NCBI GenBank assembly: GCA_946902985.2
Contig: OX336388.2
Location: forward strand, 1,209,968,609-1,210,032,608
Source of the DNA: Meconema thalassinum
Lineage: Eukaryota; Arthropoda; Insecta; Orthoptera; Tettigoniidae
Reading direction: 5' to 3'
DNA: 64,000 nt
The position numbers were made by a program, and so were the translations under genes. The notes under the pieces are model-generated. The model did not search any database. It was not told the DNA's origin and saw nothing but the letters and a program-made list of their open reading frames with translations. Position 1 is the first letter of the stretch; each line of letters starts with the position of its first letter. Of this stretch, positions 1 to 10,479 are shown piece by piece.

Positions 1-187
1 TCACTCGTCAACACCACTTCTAATGGTCCGCGATCCACATTCCTCTCATGTTCATGCAGCTTAGACCCGAGCAGAACGTGACCCTTCTTATTGCGACACT
101 TGTAGCGCTATTGCCAGACTGATGTCTCCAATGAAGTGATTCTTAGAGATAGTTGTTTTAATTTTAGGGACTCGGACATCGCACTTA

Positions 188-777
188 TTTAGCCCCGTAT
201 ATTTGGGTGTAGGCTATGTAATGTTGTCTGGTAACCTAGCTGGCTGCGTGGGTCAGCGGTAACGTTCTCCCTTGCTGTCTCCAAGGTTGCAGGATTGAAT
301 CCTGGCGCAGCCAGTTTGCATTTGAGGATGTGCAAATGCGAGGGAGCCGTGTCAGCAGATTTACTGGCACGTTCAAGATCCCCTTCGGGGTAAAATTCTG
401 GCACCCCGGTGTATGTAAAAGCAGTAGTTGGTAAAGGGGACGTAAAACCAATAACATTATTATTGTCTGGTAACCTGTGTTATGGTGATGGGTGTATTAG
501 TGTGTGTATTTCTAATTCAGGTGAGGATTGGGAACGCGGCGACCGTGGCCTTAAGTTAGGAGCCATCCCGGTATTTGCCTACAGTAGAAGTGGGAAACCA
601 CGGATAAACACTTCCAGGACGGCTCAGGTGGTAATCGAACCCACCTCTTCTCAGTTTTATCTCACGAGTATATCCTGTTCCAGGCCTCAGACCAGAATTA
701 AATTTCTTGACACAGCCGGGATTCAAACCCAGACCACCGGGGCGACAGTCACCAGTGCTAGTCACTAGACCACGAGG
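188..777 (-). mobile_element. SINE-A copy, split by a SINE-G
   Basis: A tRNA-derived SINE read on the minus strand. The tRNA-like head lies at the right end (reverse complement of CCTCGTGGTCTAGTG near 760-777, with a B-box-like GGGTTTGAATCCC near 716-728). The body contains the core shared with other families here (TTTCCGTGGTTTCCCA type, about 580-605 inverted). The 3' part with GGTTATCAGA-type sequence is interrupted at 238-462 by another SINE; removing that insert joins TGTCTGGTAACCT to GTGTTATGG, as in other SINE-A copies. Open frames crossing it are chance readings. Confidence 0.85.
238..462 (+). mobile_element. SINE-G, full length with TSD
   Basis: The element starts in a tRNA-like head (A-box-like TGGCTGCGTGGGTCAGCGG; B-box-like GGATTGAATCC at 292-302) and ends in (ATT)n. 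It is bracketed by a perfect 14-bp direct repeat, TTGTCTGGTAACCT, at 224-237 and 463-476, so the boundaries are firm. Its body motif TTCAAGATCCCCTTCGGGGT also occurs, inverted and without a tRNA head, in the repeats at 13321 and 13550. Confidence 0.9.
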
Positions 778-1092
778 TGTTTTTTTTTTGTAGAGAACCA
801 CTCACCGTAAACAGATCCACCCCAGATATCATTTCATCGTTTTGTTGTGCAGCACGATGCGTCGTAGTGGAAACACAAAGTCAATAGAACGTTCGATTAG
901 CCTAATAGACATGATTAAATACCGCAACAAAACATTTTATCCGCTAAACCACCCACCTTTCACTATTTGTTTGTCAGGTCTTTTGGCATTTCCTGAACTG
1001 ACGAATTGTATTTGACAGGTCACACTCCACTCGTCCTGTATAGGGCGTTACGTTCGTATATTTACGGTCACCAAATGTCAACGTGCTACAGC
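778..1092. other. No recognised feature
   Basis: A 315-bp stretch between a SINE and a hAT-like element. It has a T-run at 780-790 and no convincing open frame or repeat boundary. It is probably old genomic or degraded transposon DNA. Confidence 0.4.
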
Positions 1093-1531
1093 ACGGCACC
1101 CAGGGCCGGATTAAATTTTATGCGCTCCTAGGCCCGTGGGTTTTTGCCGGGCCCCTCTTCGAACGATCGTGAAGGTCTTTGTGAAGGTAATTTTTATTTT
1201 ATTCTAATGTATCGTCAAGTAAAATCAATTAAATAAATTAAAATAATGAGAAATCAACTTTTTCTAAATTTGTTTGTTAAACTATAAATAAATAGGCCAA
1301 CGAGATATTAAAATAAGTTTAAATCATTTAAGACTCATTATACACTTACAGATAGACTATTCAGGTATACATATACACTGCATCATACAACCTACAAGTA
1401 GAGTATGCATAATGAATTATTCAAATTATACTGATATTAATATTCAAGTCTTAAATTTTCTCCTAATAAATTATAAAACATTCCTGTTCTAAAGATGAAG
1501 TCGAAAAATCTGCTGTTGCTAAACATTTGTT

Positions 1532-3038
1532 AGCCTATTTTCAATTTTGAAAAAAATAGGCTTATGAGATCACCTTTTGTCCGTGTGTGTGTGCGTGTGT
1601 GTGTGTGTGATTCGTGTGTGTGTCCCCCCTAATAAAATCTAAACGGCTGGAGCGATTTCAATGAAACTCAGTGAGTTCATAGCGCTATTCCCGGCGACCT
1701 CGACCGTGCCCTTCAAATTTTGTTACGTCTCACCAATCCAACATGGCGGCTGTGCGAAATATTTCACTAGCATTCAATATCTCCGAAACTATTACAGATA
1801 TCGCCCTGAAATTGCGCACGGTGATAAAGGGCATTACTAGAAGTTCACCTATGAGACTTTCAAAAACCTGGTGACTACAAAACCAACATGGCGGCCAAGC
1901 GAATTTGAGACTTTTAAATAGACTTTTCTCACGATTTAACTATCCAAACGTAATGAAATTTGGTATAGCAATTGTTTATACACATTGTAATGCACTGGAG
2001 TCTAATTTAGTTCAATTGTTTACATAACCTCAAAATGGCGGCTGTGCGAAATATTTCACTGACATTCTATATCTCCGAAACTATTACAGATATCACCCTG
2101 CAATTTTGTACGGTGATAAAGGGTACTGATACAAGTTTACCTATGTATATTTCATAAACCTGTAAAGTACAAAACGAACATGGCGACCAAGCGAATTTGA
2201 AATATTTTAATAGACTTTTCTCGTGATTTAACTCTCTGAGCGCAGTGAAATGTGGTACAGTAAATGATTTTGCAGGTTGTAATGCACTGCCATCTAATTT
2301 AATTCAATTGTTTACATAACCTCAAGATGGCGGCTGTGCGAAATTTTAAAATTAAGTTTTTATTTCTTGTGTCGTAATCATGCGATCGAAGTGAAAGTTT
2401 GAATAATGAACCTAGGCAATAATTGTCCTTGAATGGTACATAACTCTATGGCCTATACATATAACAATCCTAAATGGCGAGCTTCCGAAATATTTAGACG
2501 GTTCTCAATATCTATGAATCTTTCACAGCAACCAAACTGATTTTTTTAAATGTTCATAGAGACTATGAACATATGTTCACCTATAGGACTTTCAGTAACC
2601 AGGTGAGCACAAATCCAACATGGCAGCGACGCGAAGTATAAATATTTAAATGGACGTTTCTCGCGAATTAACTATCTGAGTGCCGTGAAACGTTGCACGT
2701 TAAATGCTTATACAAATATTGATCCACTGGCATCTAATGTATTTCAATTGTTTGCATAATCACAAGATGGCTGCTGTGCGTAATTTTAAAATCTCTTTTT
2801 TACTTCTTGTGTTCTAATCATGCGATTGACGTTTGAATACCACACGTACACAATAATCTTAATGTAATAGTACAAAAATAAAAATCCAACCTGGCGACCA
2901 TCTGAAATATTTAGACGGTTCTCAATATCTACGAATCTGTTACAGCAATTTAACTGAAATGTTGTATGTTGATACAGGCAATTAACATGAGCAGGATATG
3001 TGAAAATAGGCTGTATAGTTCTTCACGGAACTACTTGT
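1532..3038 (+). mobile_element. Helentron/HINE-like non-autonomous rolling-circle element, copy 1
   Basis: A 1.5-kb non-coding element, near-identical in layout to the copy at 10728-12239. It begins AGCCTATTTTC with a mirror AAAATAGGCT just downstream, then a GT-rich microsatellite (about 1587-1622). It ends with GAAAATAGGCT followed by the hairpin TAGTTC-ttcacg-GAACTA (3016-3033) and CTTGT. The terminal AGCCTATTTTC / GAAAATAGGCT pair is an inverted repeat. The flanks are T and T with no TSD, matching the T|T insertion known for Helentron-type elements. The interior repeats the motif ATGGCGGC every 145-147 bp. No protein is encoded, so mobilisation would need an enzyme in trans; the class assignment rests on structure alone. 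Confidence 0.75.
1587..1622. repeat. GT microsatellite inside Helentron-like copy 1
   Basis: An imperfect (GT)n run. The same position in copy 2 (about 10777-10826) also holds a GT run of different length, so it belongs to the element and not to the host site. Confidence 0.9.
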
Positions 3039-3115
3039 TGGAAAATGATGGCCAAAATATAAATTGGAAAAGTGTCAAAATTTTGGAAACTAATTTAAAT
3101 CAAAAAATTATACGA

Positions 3116-3639
3116 TGGTTGGTTAGTTCCTCAGTATTGGGGCTGAGACAACGCGGTCATGTAGCCCCGTGTACTTAGGATGTGTGTAGAATCTGTCTGT
3201 TAACGGGTGTTAATTGTGATGACTGTATTAGTGTGTGTATCTGTTTTCAATTCAAGTAAGGACTGCAGAAATTTAATTTTTTCAAGTAGTTCTTACTTTT
3301 GCCGCCAAACGCCACCGTCAGCGACTACTAGTTCATAACCTGGTTACCAGACGCCACTGCAGTTGGCTCCCGGCGACGAACGTTGGATCGTAAGAGCGTT
3401 TGTCAAATGTTTAACCTAACCTAATTTAGCTTCACACAGGTGTAATTAGTGGAAGGTTCTTAAACATGGCATAAATCTATGACAAGGGACCGCCGCGTCG
3501 GCTTTACTTCCCCTGTGAAGGAAGGCATACTGAGGGATTTTTAACGCTCTTAAAAAATCCGACGACTTCGGCCAGGTTTGAACCCGTGATCTTGGGCATA
3601 GAAGCTCAGCATGCTACCAACTACGCCACCGAAGCCGCC
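3116..3639 (-). mobile_element. SINE-B, full length with TSD
   Basis: A tRNA-derived SINE of about 524 bp, nested in the hAT-like element. On the minus strand it starts GGCGGCTTCGGTGGCGTAG (A-box region), with a B-box-like GGGTTCAAACC, and ends in an (AACC)n-type tail. The direct repeat AAAATTATACGA flanks it at 3104-3115 and 3640-3651. Near its 3' end it shares with SINE-A a block containing a GGGGCT...AGCCCC stem. Other copies lie at 18025, 21028, 22993 and 54371. Confidence 0.92.
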
Positions 3640-3791
3640 AAAATTATACGAAATACGTGTATTGTAGTCTAAAACATTTTATGGAAATTTTCTGATAAAA
3701 GAATTTGCGGATTAATGTTGCGCCCCTCTGGCTGGTGTGCCTCTAGGCCGGGGCCTATGGGGCTATTGAGAAATCCAGCCCTGACGGTACC

Positions 3792-4348
3792 CCTTAATGA
3801 ACAACTGCCACTGCTCCGCTGTAAGGTTCAAATTGGCTATCTCAGTTGAAGATGACGAAGAAGTGCATCGCATCGCATCGCTCCAACGCCTGATCACCGT
3901 GGGAAGAGCTGACTGACATGTGTCGTGACTCCTATAATAAAGGAAGTAAGAGCCTTCCTTCTTCTCATCACATCCATTATTCATGAGAGACACTGCCTTT
4001 CCCGATGCATCGTTGATAATTAAACGTCTTCGACCACATCTTAGGGAAGGGATGGGGAGAGGTTTACCCTTCGCGCTGCAGAACATCGGCGTGAAGTAGT
4101 TGCTTCCTCAGTTAATGGCAAGATAGTGTTCCAGACATTCATATCCTACCTCCTCGCTCTGTCCCAATAATGATCAAGAGGATCTGCGACGCCGGGCTTT
4201 CTGGTTCTCACACGCATACTCTCATGTAGTCATGTGTGTGACAAAGTGCGAAAATCTCCCCTACACGATCAATCACTACTTTAGCATGTAAAGCAAATGT
4301 ATTTTCGTCTGTATTTTATGTAGGTAATATCTGTAGGAAGTCCTTCAC
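3792..4348. other. Unassigned sequence with a 107-codon minus-strand frame
   Basis: Sequence between the hAT-like element and SINE-C. A minus-strand frame runs from 4086 across the hAT boundary to 3763, so it cannot be one natural gene. I recognise no domain in it. A short serine-rich stretch reflects a GAAGATGACGAAGAAG-type run near 3851. Confidence 0.4.
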
Positions 4349-4358
4349 CGATCAAATT

Positions 4359-4697
4359 ACCGGGTGAGTTAGCCGTGGTCGTTGCGGCATGACTGCTGGC
4401 AGTCGCTCACATCCGGGAGGCGAGAAGGTTCGATTCCCCCCGCCGGCAACCTTGAAGATGGTCTTCTGTGGTTTCCCATCTTCCTTCCAGGAAAATGCCG
4501 GGGTTGGTCCCTAAGTATAGGCCACAGCCGCTACCTTCCAACTCCTCGTCCTTACATTCCTACTTTCCTTCCAAACGGTACTTGTAGCTCACCCATTGGG
4601 TGTCCGTCTCGAAGCAGCTACAAAACTCGCGAGCCGAACATGTCCTCGGACAATCCCGGCACTAAAAGCCATTCGCTACAAAAAAAAAAAAAAAACA
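4359..4697 (+). mobile_element. SINE-C, full length with poly(A) tail and TSD
   Basis: A 339-bp tRNA-derived SINE. The head begins ACCGGGTGAGTTAGCCGTGG (A box) with B box GGTTCGATTCCCC (4428-4440). The central core is GTGGTTTCCCATCTTCC then AAATGCCGGGGTTGGT, and the tail is a run of about 15 A. A 10-bp TSD, CGATCAAATT, flanks it at 4349-4358 and 4698-4707. Related copies lie at 25756-26090 and 56440-56512, both inverted. Confidence 0.93.
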
Positions 4698-5418
4698 CGA
4701 TCAAATTGGCTCAAATAATTTTAAGGGGCAACAATGGACCAAGAATTTGATTTATCACCATACATACTTCTACAAATATACCTTACTAACAGTCGCAAGC
4801 ACATGGACATACGGACTACAGCTGTAATAAGCGATTAATCGAATCATTTGAAATTAATCGATTAATTAATTGACTTTTCAATCGTATAATCGACTAACCG
4901 AATAATAGATTAATTCGCTAACTAAAGAATCGACTAATTGATTAGTAGACACAAGATAAGAAAATACGTTTAAATTAGAGGTCATTGCTTAAGTTGAGTT
5001 ACGCTTATTTTTGGAATGATGTATAGAAATCAATAAAAGTTAAATTTTGTCTAATCACACGAAGTGTCCTTCCTAGTTTATATTAACAATAACCAAATAA
5101 GAGTCAGTGACAGTGGAAGGACAAATTCCAATCAAATTGGGAAGGATTTGGAAAAAATTAATGAAGACTTTTCAACAAAGATTTTGAATTCCTGTTCCAT
5201 ATTTACAATTTAGGACAGAAACACTTTTGTTTTACTTTGTTTTAGCCTAGTTTTCACAAAGAAGGTACAATATCCAAAATAAATGATACAATGTATTTTA
5301 ATTAATTAACTTAAATGTCTGTTTTGCTTATGTAAGAGCTTAATTAAATGAGCGAAGTACATTGATTAATCGACAAAACAATTTTCAACTATTTTACCAA
5401 TCGATTAATCGCAGCCCT

Positions 5419-5700
5419 GAAGGGCCTTGACCTACCAAGCGACCGCTGCCCAGCCATTTGGTGTGCAGATATTGAGGTGACGCATGGTCAGCGCATGGGA
5501 TCGCCTCGGCCGTAAATCTTGGTTTTCGTGACCGGGGCGCTGCCTCACTGTCAGACAGCTATTCAATTGTCTGCACGAGGCTGAGTGCACCCCGTTCCAA
5601 CCCCCATGTCAGTTTCTAAAATCCCTGACGGAGTCGGGAATTGAACACGGGTCCTCGGGATGAGAGGCAGGCGCGCTACCCCAACACCACGGGGCCGGCA
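5419..5700 (-). mobile_element. SINE-F (tRNA-derived), minus strand
   Basis: On the minus strand it starts CCGGCCCCGTGGTGTTGGGG (A-box-like), followed by B-box-like GTGTTCAATTCCCG about 45 bases on. It is the only copy of this family I can see here. No clear TSD. Confidence 0.7.
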
Positions 5701-5702
5701 CT

Positions 5703-5765
5703 GGTTAGTTAGTTATTGTTGTTTTAAGGGGCAGAACTACCAGGTCATCTGCCCCTCTTAACACA
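5703..5765 (-). mobile_element. LINE 3'-end fragment
   Basis: The minus strand carries the block GGGGCAGATGACCTGGTAGT then a CCCCTTAAAACAACAATAAC-type end. The same block closes the LINE fragment at 33205-33530 and recurs at 35743 and 53808, so this is a severely 5'-truncated LINE copy. Confidence 0.6.
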
Positions 5766-6531
5766 GATTAAAGAATACATATTTGGATTTTCGTAATACT
5801 AATGGATATTTGAGGCCTTGATATCGCCAGACTCAATGAACGAATATGTTTCTATATAACAAATTGTTGTAGCGAATGTTATACCAGCGCAATATAATTT
5901 ACTTAATTTTTAATAAGCTACACATCTATATAGAAGGCCCAATCAGAAAGAATGACCCCGAATGCTCCTCAGGACTTGCTCACCTGATGAGTTAAAACTG
6001 AGCAGTTCCCTGCAAAGCAGGAGGCCATAGCCCTTATGGGATTTGTAAGGCTATTTATTTTATTTTATTTATTTTTATTTGGAATTGAATTTAACATTTT
6101 GAGGTGGATACCTAAATTTAAAAAGACAAAAAATTAATTTAAAAAAAGATTAAAAATAAACAACAATTACGGAAAAACAAAAAAAATTATTAAAAAACGA
6201 TTAAACGCACAATATATTATTCGTTATTTGTAACAATTAATATTTTTCTGCTTCTATTAATCGATTATTCGATAACTGAAAGGAATTCATTAAAAGTAAC
6301 AGCCCTAAGCTACATGCATAATAATCACTGGTGAAGGGAAACTTATAATATTGGTGTTATCACTGAAGAGTTGATTCACACCGACTAGCTGTAAGAGCAC
6401 ATGCTGACAGACTACATCTATAGCAGAATGTTTCCAACGTCCATGCCGAGCGACTTGAGGAACACTACACAAGGGAATTAGACTTCTCCATCATTCAGTG
6501 ATACAGTACATAGATTAAATCCCGGCCATGC

Positions 6532-7916
6532 CTAGGGATCGGATTTTTAGGTTTTTAAAATTGTAATTTGAGTGTTTCAAAAGCAAAAATAGTCCTTTTT
6601 AAGTATTTTTAATAGGTTTTTATGTTTAAAGTTTAGCAAAAGTGTGAAGTTCTCAGTGATAATTTGATGACGTATCATTGTGTAAAATATTTACACTCTC
6701 GTTACAATCAGATTTCCTACTATTAATTAGGCTTTAATTTCAAGCTTTGTGCAGTTTATGACAACTTTTGCTAAACTCTGGGCCTGTGTTTATGATGTTT
6801 CTTTTCTGTCAGAAGGAGTTGATTATCTCTGGTGTACTCAAATCGGCTCCTTCTGCATTCCTCAACTAGATGGCCGCACACTCCTTGTGTCTGACCCATG
6901 TCTATAGGAGGCAGTGGACAAGAGGCCGAGGATACATTCTGTTTGGTATTCAGGGAGAGGAAGCGTTGAATTGTTGGAATAAGCTTGTTTTCTGAATGGC
7001 AAGAGAGGAAATCTGTATAAGAAACCTGCTACGTGCGCAGTAATTAGTTACCATACTAACATATGGCTAACACAACATATTATCAGTCAGACGGAGTAAT
7101 GAGCTGCATAATATAATTATCTTCCGTATAGCTTTGAAGCTTCTAATGGCATCTCCAAGCCCCAACAGAAATGTACCAGGTGCAGATGTAGAACTATGAA
7201 CTATTCATAGGAATAATAAAAGAGTGTTATTTTTAATCTTTCTACATACAGGATATATGTGTGTTCCAGTCCATTTATTAAATAAGTAAAAAATGATAAT
7301 CATAAACTGACCAAACCTACACTCCACTTATCAAGTAGCTACAACTAAGTTATTGAGCCAGAGAACAAATCGTTCACACACGAACAAACATATTTAAGGA
7401 CAGGGGCAGTTGAAAGAACATCTCAAACCTAAACAATGTTAATTATTCAAATTCAATAAAACCAAGGATGCCAGAGGTGATTTTCAAACTGTTGGCCGTT
7501 TAATTAATTTTGTTTATTTAGAATATAGGTAACTTGGAAATAATAAGAGATTTATTCCCACTTTCCTGACAGCAAATAACCGAACAATAGAATACAGTAT
7601 AAGCTGAAAAGTGCAGAAAATATTCAATTTTCTGACGGATAGGATTTCTCTCAATCAACTAGAGTTAGGTACGGTATAAACATTGTCTTCAGGTTTACTT
7701 CTCAAAAATATCGACTAAAGCTTCAAATATTCTACAATAAATAGAACAAAACTGCAATTTGGTATTTTTATGTACTCACATATCATTTAATTTTTCTTAG
7801 GTACTACAGAATTCATGAATATGGCTCTGTTGAGTGTGATTCGGAAAAGTATTTAAGAGTTTTTGTATTTAGAAGTAAGGAAAAAATAGGTACAAACCTA
7901 AAAATCCGGTCCCTAG
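6532..7916. mobile_element. 1.4-kb TIR element (hAT-like?), non-coding
   Basis: A 23-bp inverted repeat with one mismatch bounds this segment: CTAGGGATCGG then ATTTTTAGGTTT at 6532-6554, and its reverse complement at 7894-7916. The flanks show only a weak 8-bp similarity (GCCATGCC versus GTAATGAC), so the superfamily is unproven. The interior has no convincing transposase frame in either direction. Confidence 0.65.
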
Positions 7917-8213
7917 TAATGACAGAAATCATTCTCCCCAGGGGATCACATTCCAACTGTATGGTCCCAGCTGTGCTTATTATTGTTTCCATTTACTTGA
8001 ACTACGTTGCTCTAATCTATCACCCATGTTCAACCTCCCTTGGCCAACTATTGTTCTCTTCTAAACCCGGTGCTATTAAAACATCCAAGTCTTTCATTAT
8101 CAACTTTCCTAGCCCTTCAATACATGGAAATAACTAGGCCTATATGTTTTGCAGTTAGACACCTACGATAGTTTGCGCCTAAAAGCAACTATCACCACCA
8201 ACATTGAGAGGAG
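7917..8213. other. Unassigned, 72-codon frame of unknown meaning
   Basis: A plus-strand frame of 72 codons (7919-8137) starts beside the TIR end. It shows hydrophobic runs but no domain I recognise. It lies between two mobile elements and is probably a chance frame. Confidence 0.3.
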
Positions 8214-8306
8214 ACCAGCTCGTGGTGTAGCGGCTAGCCTTCTTGGCTGTCACCACGAAGGTCCGGGTTCGATCTCCAGCTCTGCAAAAAAAGAGTACAG
8301 TAATTC
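8214..8306 (+). mobile_element. SINE-A, 5' part (split by the BEL/Pao element)
   Basis: The tRNA-like head (CTCGTGGTGTAGCGGCTAGC; B box GGGTTCGATCTCC) runs to AATTC and stops at the LTR. The rest of the same SINE resumes at 19595 with AATTCTGATCTGAGGGCTGG. The SINE was therefore the target of the BEL insertion. Confidence 0.9.
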
Positions 8307-8558
8307 TGTATGGAATAGTTACTCATGTAACCGTCATGAGGGTAGCACCATCGGACAGATTGAGAAGTCTGTGAATGTCATGTGTGTACGGTATCTTGGA
8401 TTATTGGTTGTTTTTATTTATGGGTTATGTTCCTTGTAAAACAAGAAGGATTGTTTCAGTAAAATACGAGCAGACATTAGCCTCTCCTTTGAAATAAATA
8501 GAGTTTTGTCTTTTATTATCTGTGGAGAGAGCTTGCCTTCATAATTGAGGGCAGAACA
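8307..8558 (+). repeat. 5' LTR of the BEL/Pao element
   Basis: It begins TGTATGGAATAG and ends GCAGAACA (TG...CA). It matches 19343-19594 at roughly 94% by eye with equal length. A polyadenylation-type AATAAA lies at 8493-8498. Confidence 0.93.
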
Positions 8559-8576
8559 TGGTCCTCTGGGTTGGGA
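8559..8576 (+). promoter_or_regulatory. Probable primer-binding site
   Basis: Sequence directly after the LTR starts TGGTCCTCTGGG. TGG, complementary to the CCA of a tRNA 3' end, is the expected start of a retroelement primer site. The tRNA species is not identified. Confidence 0.5.
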
Positions 8577-8984
8577 TAGATAATACTTTTTAACTATCAA
8601 ACATCAAAAAAAACGAGCCTTACAGTAGTCGCATATGATGTGTAACATCTGACATAGAAGAAACCTCACGTGAAATTGTTGATACACCGGTATTTTATAG
8701 TATTATTGGCACAAATATTAATCTATTGTAAAAGGGAGTGTTTTACAGATATTGTAGTTTATAATACGGAACTCATTTTATTAGATGATTTGTAGCTTCC
8801 ACCAGCACTAGCCTAAATAAAGAGTACGATATGGATCAACTAGATTAATAGACTCATAACCTTAAATTCCTTATAAACAGGTCCTCTTGATTCACAAACC
8901 AACACGTAATTTCATATGGATTCTGTTAAAATGAGTCATATTGATATGATAAATATCGTTTAAAATGATAATCTGGTAGAAAAA

Positions 8985-9075
8985 ATACCTACCCCGCCCA
9001 GGATTCGAACCAAGATCTCTAGATTCACAGTAATACGCAATAACCCCACGGCTATTTCGACTACGCAAATATTGT
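8985..9075 (-). mobile_element. tRNA-like SINE head in the BEL leader
   Basis: The minus strand has B-box-like GGTTCGAATCCTGGGC (about 8999-9014) and an A-box-like TAGCCGTGGGGTTATTGCG upstream. It probably marks another SINE insertion in the 5' leader of the BEL element; its 3' body is not recognised. Confidence 0.5.
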
Positions 9076-9416
9076 GCACAAGATGGTGACTTATTTCCAC
9101 GTTCCAATAATACTGCATTACTGAATTAAGTTTCATTTATATTTTGCTTGTTTCGATAATGTTCCCTGGGTGACATTGAATTTAAAATGTCTTATGCCAA
9201 TGCAATGCCGACTACTTACAATGTTTGATATTAAGGCATTTTACCATTTAAATACTGATACGAAGACTTCAAACATTTACCATGTCATTTGTTTAAATAA
9301 CTTGACACCAGAGTTAGCAGGAGCGTTTTCCGGTCAGTATGTCATATACATTCCACATGGCCGAGAGTGCGTCATGGTATCAATCTTCGACACCGCGCGC
9401 TGATTGTTTCTCTTAC

Positions 9417-9700
9417 CAGTGCCAGCTGGATCGATCGATCGAGTTGGCAGTGCGTCTTATACTTCCGTTCGATCCACCACTGCCAGCTAGGGCACACTTC
9501 CATTCGATCGATCGAGCGGGCAGTGCATACATCCCTTGTCCACCACTGCCAGCTAGTACACTTCCGTTTGATCGATCGAGCGGGCAGTGCATACTTCCGT
9601 TGTCCACCACTGCCAGCTAGTACACTTCCGTTTGATCGATCGAGCAGGCAGTGCATACTTCCGTTTGATCCACCACTGCCAGCTCGATCGTTCCGATCTA
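9417..9700. repeat. 64-bp tandem repeat with internal inverted arms
   Basis: About four imperfect units of 64-70 bp. Each has CCACCACTGCCAGCT, then a GATCGATCGA palindrome, then GGGCAGTGCATACTTCCG. CACTGCC and GGCAGTG form an inverted pair in each unit, so each unit can fold. Open frames on both strands here are by-products of the repeat. Confidence 0.85.
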
Positions 9701-9704
9701 CTTC

Positions 9705-9775
9705 CGTCCCCAATTTTCAAAATCACTCCCACAAAACTATCCAGCAACCGAGCGGAAAGATGTTTCACATCAAAA
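9705..9775 (+). repeat. Conserved 60-70 bp module shared with 32009-32066
   Basis: The segment containing CAAAATCACTCCCAC and AACTATCCAGCAACCGAG recurs on the opposite strand at 32009-32066, and similarity ends at nearly the same point (CACATCAA). The two loci are otherwise different. It may be the end of an unnamed element or a conserved leader segment of a BEL-type element. Confidence 0.65.
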
Positions 9776-9865
9776 AAATGCTCACAAAAAAGGTATCTGA
9801 CAATTGATTTCAAGCAGTGTGACAATTATTCTGTTAATACTTCCTCTCTGCTCACAATCTTAATT

Positions 9866-10475
9866 ATGGATGTCGCTGAAAAGAGAGGACTAATTATAAA
9901 AAGAGCTGTAATAAAAGCTCGTCTGACACGAATTGTCAGCTACATAGATAGTTTTCAACAAGGTGGCAACTTGAACGACATTCGTGTTAGTCACATGTTA
10001 TTACATACTTCCAAGGAAGAATATAACGTAGGAAGGCCAGTTAGAAATAAAAGACACTAAAGAATCTCATGATATTGATAGGGAGACATTTGAAGAACTG
10101 TGCTTAGAGATAGAGTCTAGGATGGACACCTTACTAGAACCCAATTCGCCTTCACAATCTGTTCCTTCGAATTCCCCAAATATTAAACTGCCAAAGATTG
10201 CATTGCCAATATTCAGGGGCATAATATCAAACTTCAGGCACTTCAACGATAGCTTCCAGTCACTGGTAATAAACAATACGTGTCTGAGAGACATTCAGAG
10301 GTATTATTATTTACTATCATGCTTAACTGGCGAACCCCATAAATTATTAGAAAACTTACCTGTTACAGATAATAATTTTAGAGTAGCCTGGGAGTTGATA
10401 ATCCAAAGATACGATAACCCCAAACTAATTGTAGACTATCACATTAAGGAACTATTAAACCTACCAGTAGGGGAG
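9866..10475 (+). pseudogene. BEL/Pao gag remnant (DUF1759-like)
   Basis: Two frames carry it: 9866-10060, basic and helical, and 10122-10478, which shows the DUF1759 pattern of BEL/Pao Gag (LPKIALPIFRG, then a block with SLVINNT, then YYLLSCLTGEP and a helical end LLNLP). The frame changes between 10060 and 10122, and the second frame stops just after LLNLPVGE, where foreign sequence begins. The C-terminal part with zinc knuckles and the protease are absent. Gag would form the retroelement particle core. Orientation and position after the 5' LTR fit. I am confident of the family; the exact start is uncertain. Confidence 0.85.
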
Positions 10476-10479
10476 TGAT

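Larger units (their letters stand above)
1101..3783. mobile_element. Non-autonomous hAT-like element with nested insertions
   Basis: The ends are inverted: CAGGGCCGGATT at 1101 and, on the other strand, CAGGGCTGGATT ending at 3783, followed inward on both sides by TAGGCCC-rich sequence. The flanks carry an 8-bp near-perfect duplication, ACGGCACC (1093-1100) and ACGGTACC (3784-3791). Eight-base duplications and CAGGG termini are typical of the hAT superfamily. Subtracting the nested Helentron-like element (1532-3038) and the SINE-B (3116-3639) leaves about 650 bp with no transposase, so this was a MITE-sized element that would need a transposase supplied in trans. Confidence 0.82.
4817..6308. 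repeat. AT-rich hAT-like relics with ATTAATCGATTAAT termini
   Basis: The segment is bounded by, and contains, ends of the type CAGGGCTG...ATTAATCGATT: CAGCTGTAATAAGCGATTAA near 4817, its inverted counterpart near 5380-5418, and another inverted AACAGCCCTA end near 6300-6308. This looks like one or two old hAT-type non-autonomous elements with a SINE-F inserted. I find no matching 8-bp TSD, so the exact boundaries are uncertain. There is no coding frame. Confidence 0.45.

Noticed and set aside
3763..4086. 107-codon minus-strand frame as a host exon
   Set aside because: It reads through the hAT-like TIR and TSD, so the frame is at least partly accidental.
8307..8558. Solo LTR
   Set aside because: The TSD and the split SINE show it is the 5' LTR of the element ending at 19594.
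9339..9825. Overlapping frames on both strands of 90-157 codons
   Set aside because: Most of their length is the 64-bp tandem repeat; only the part after 9866 is gag.
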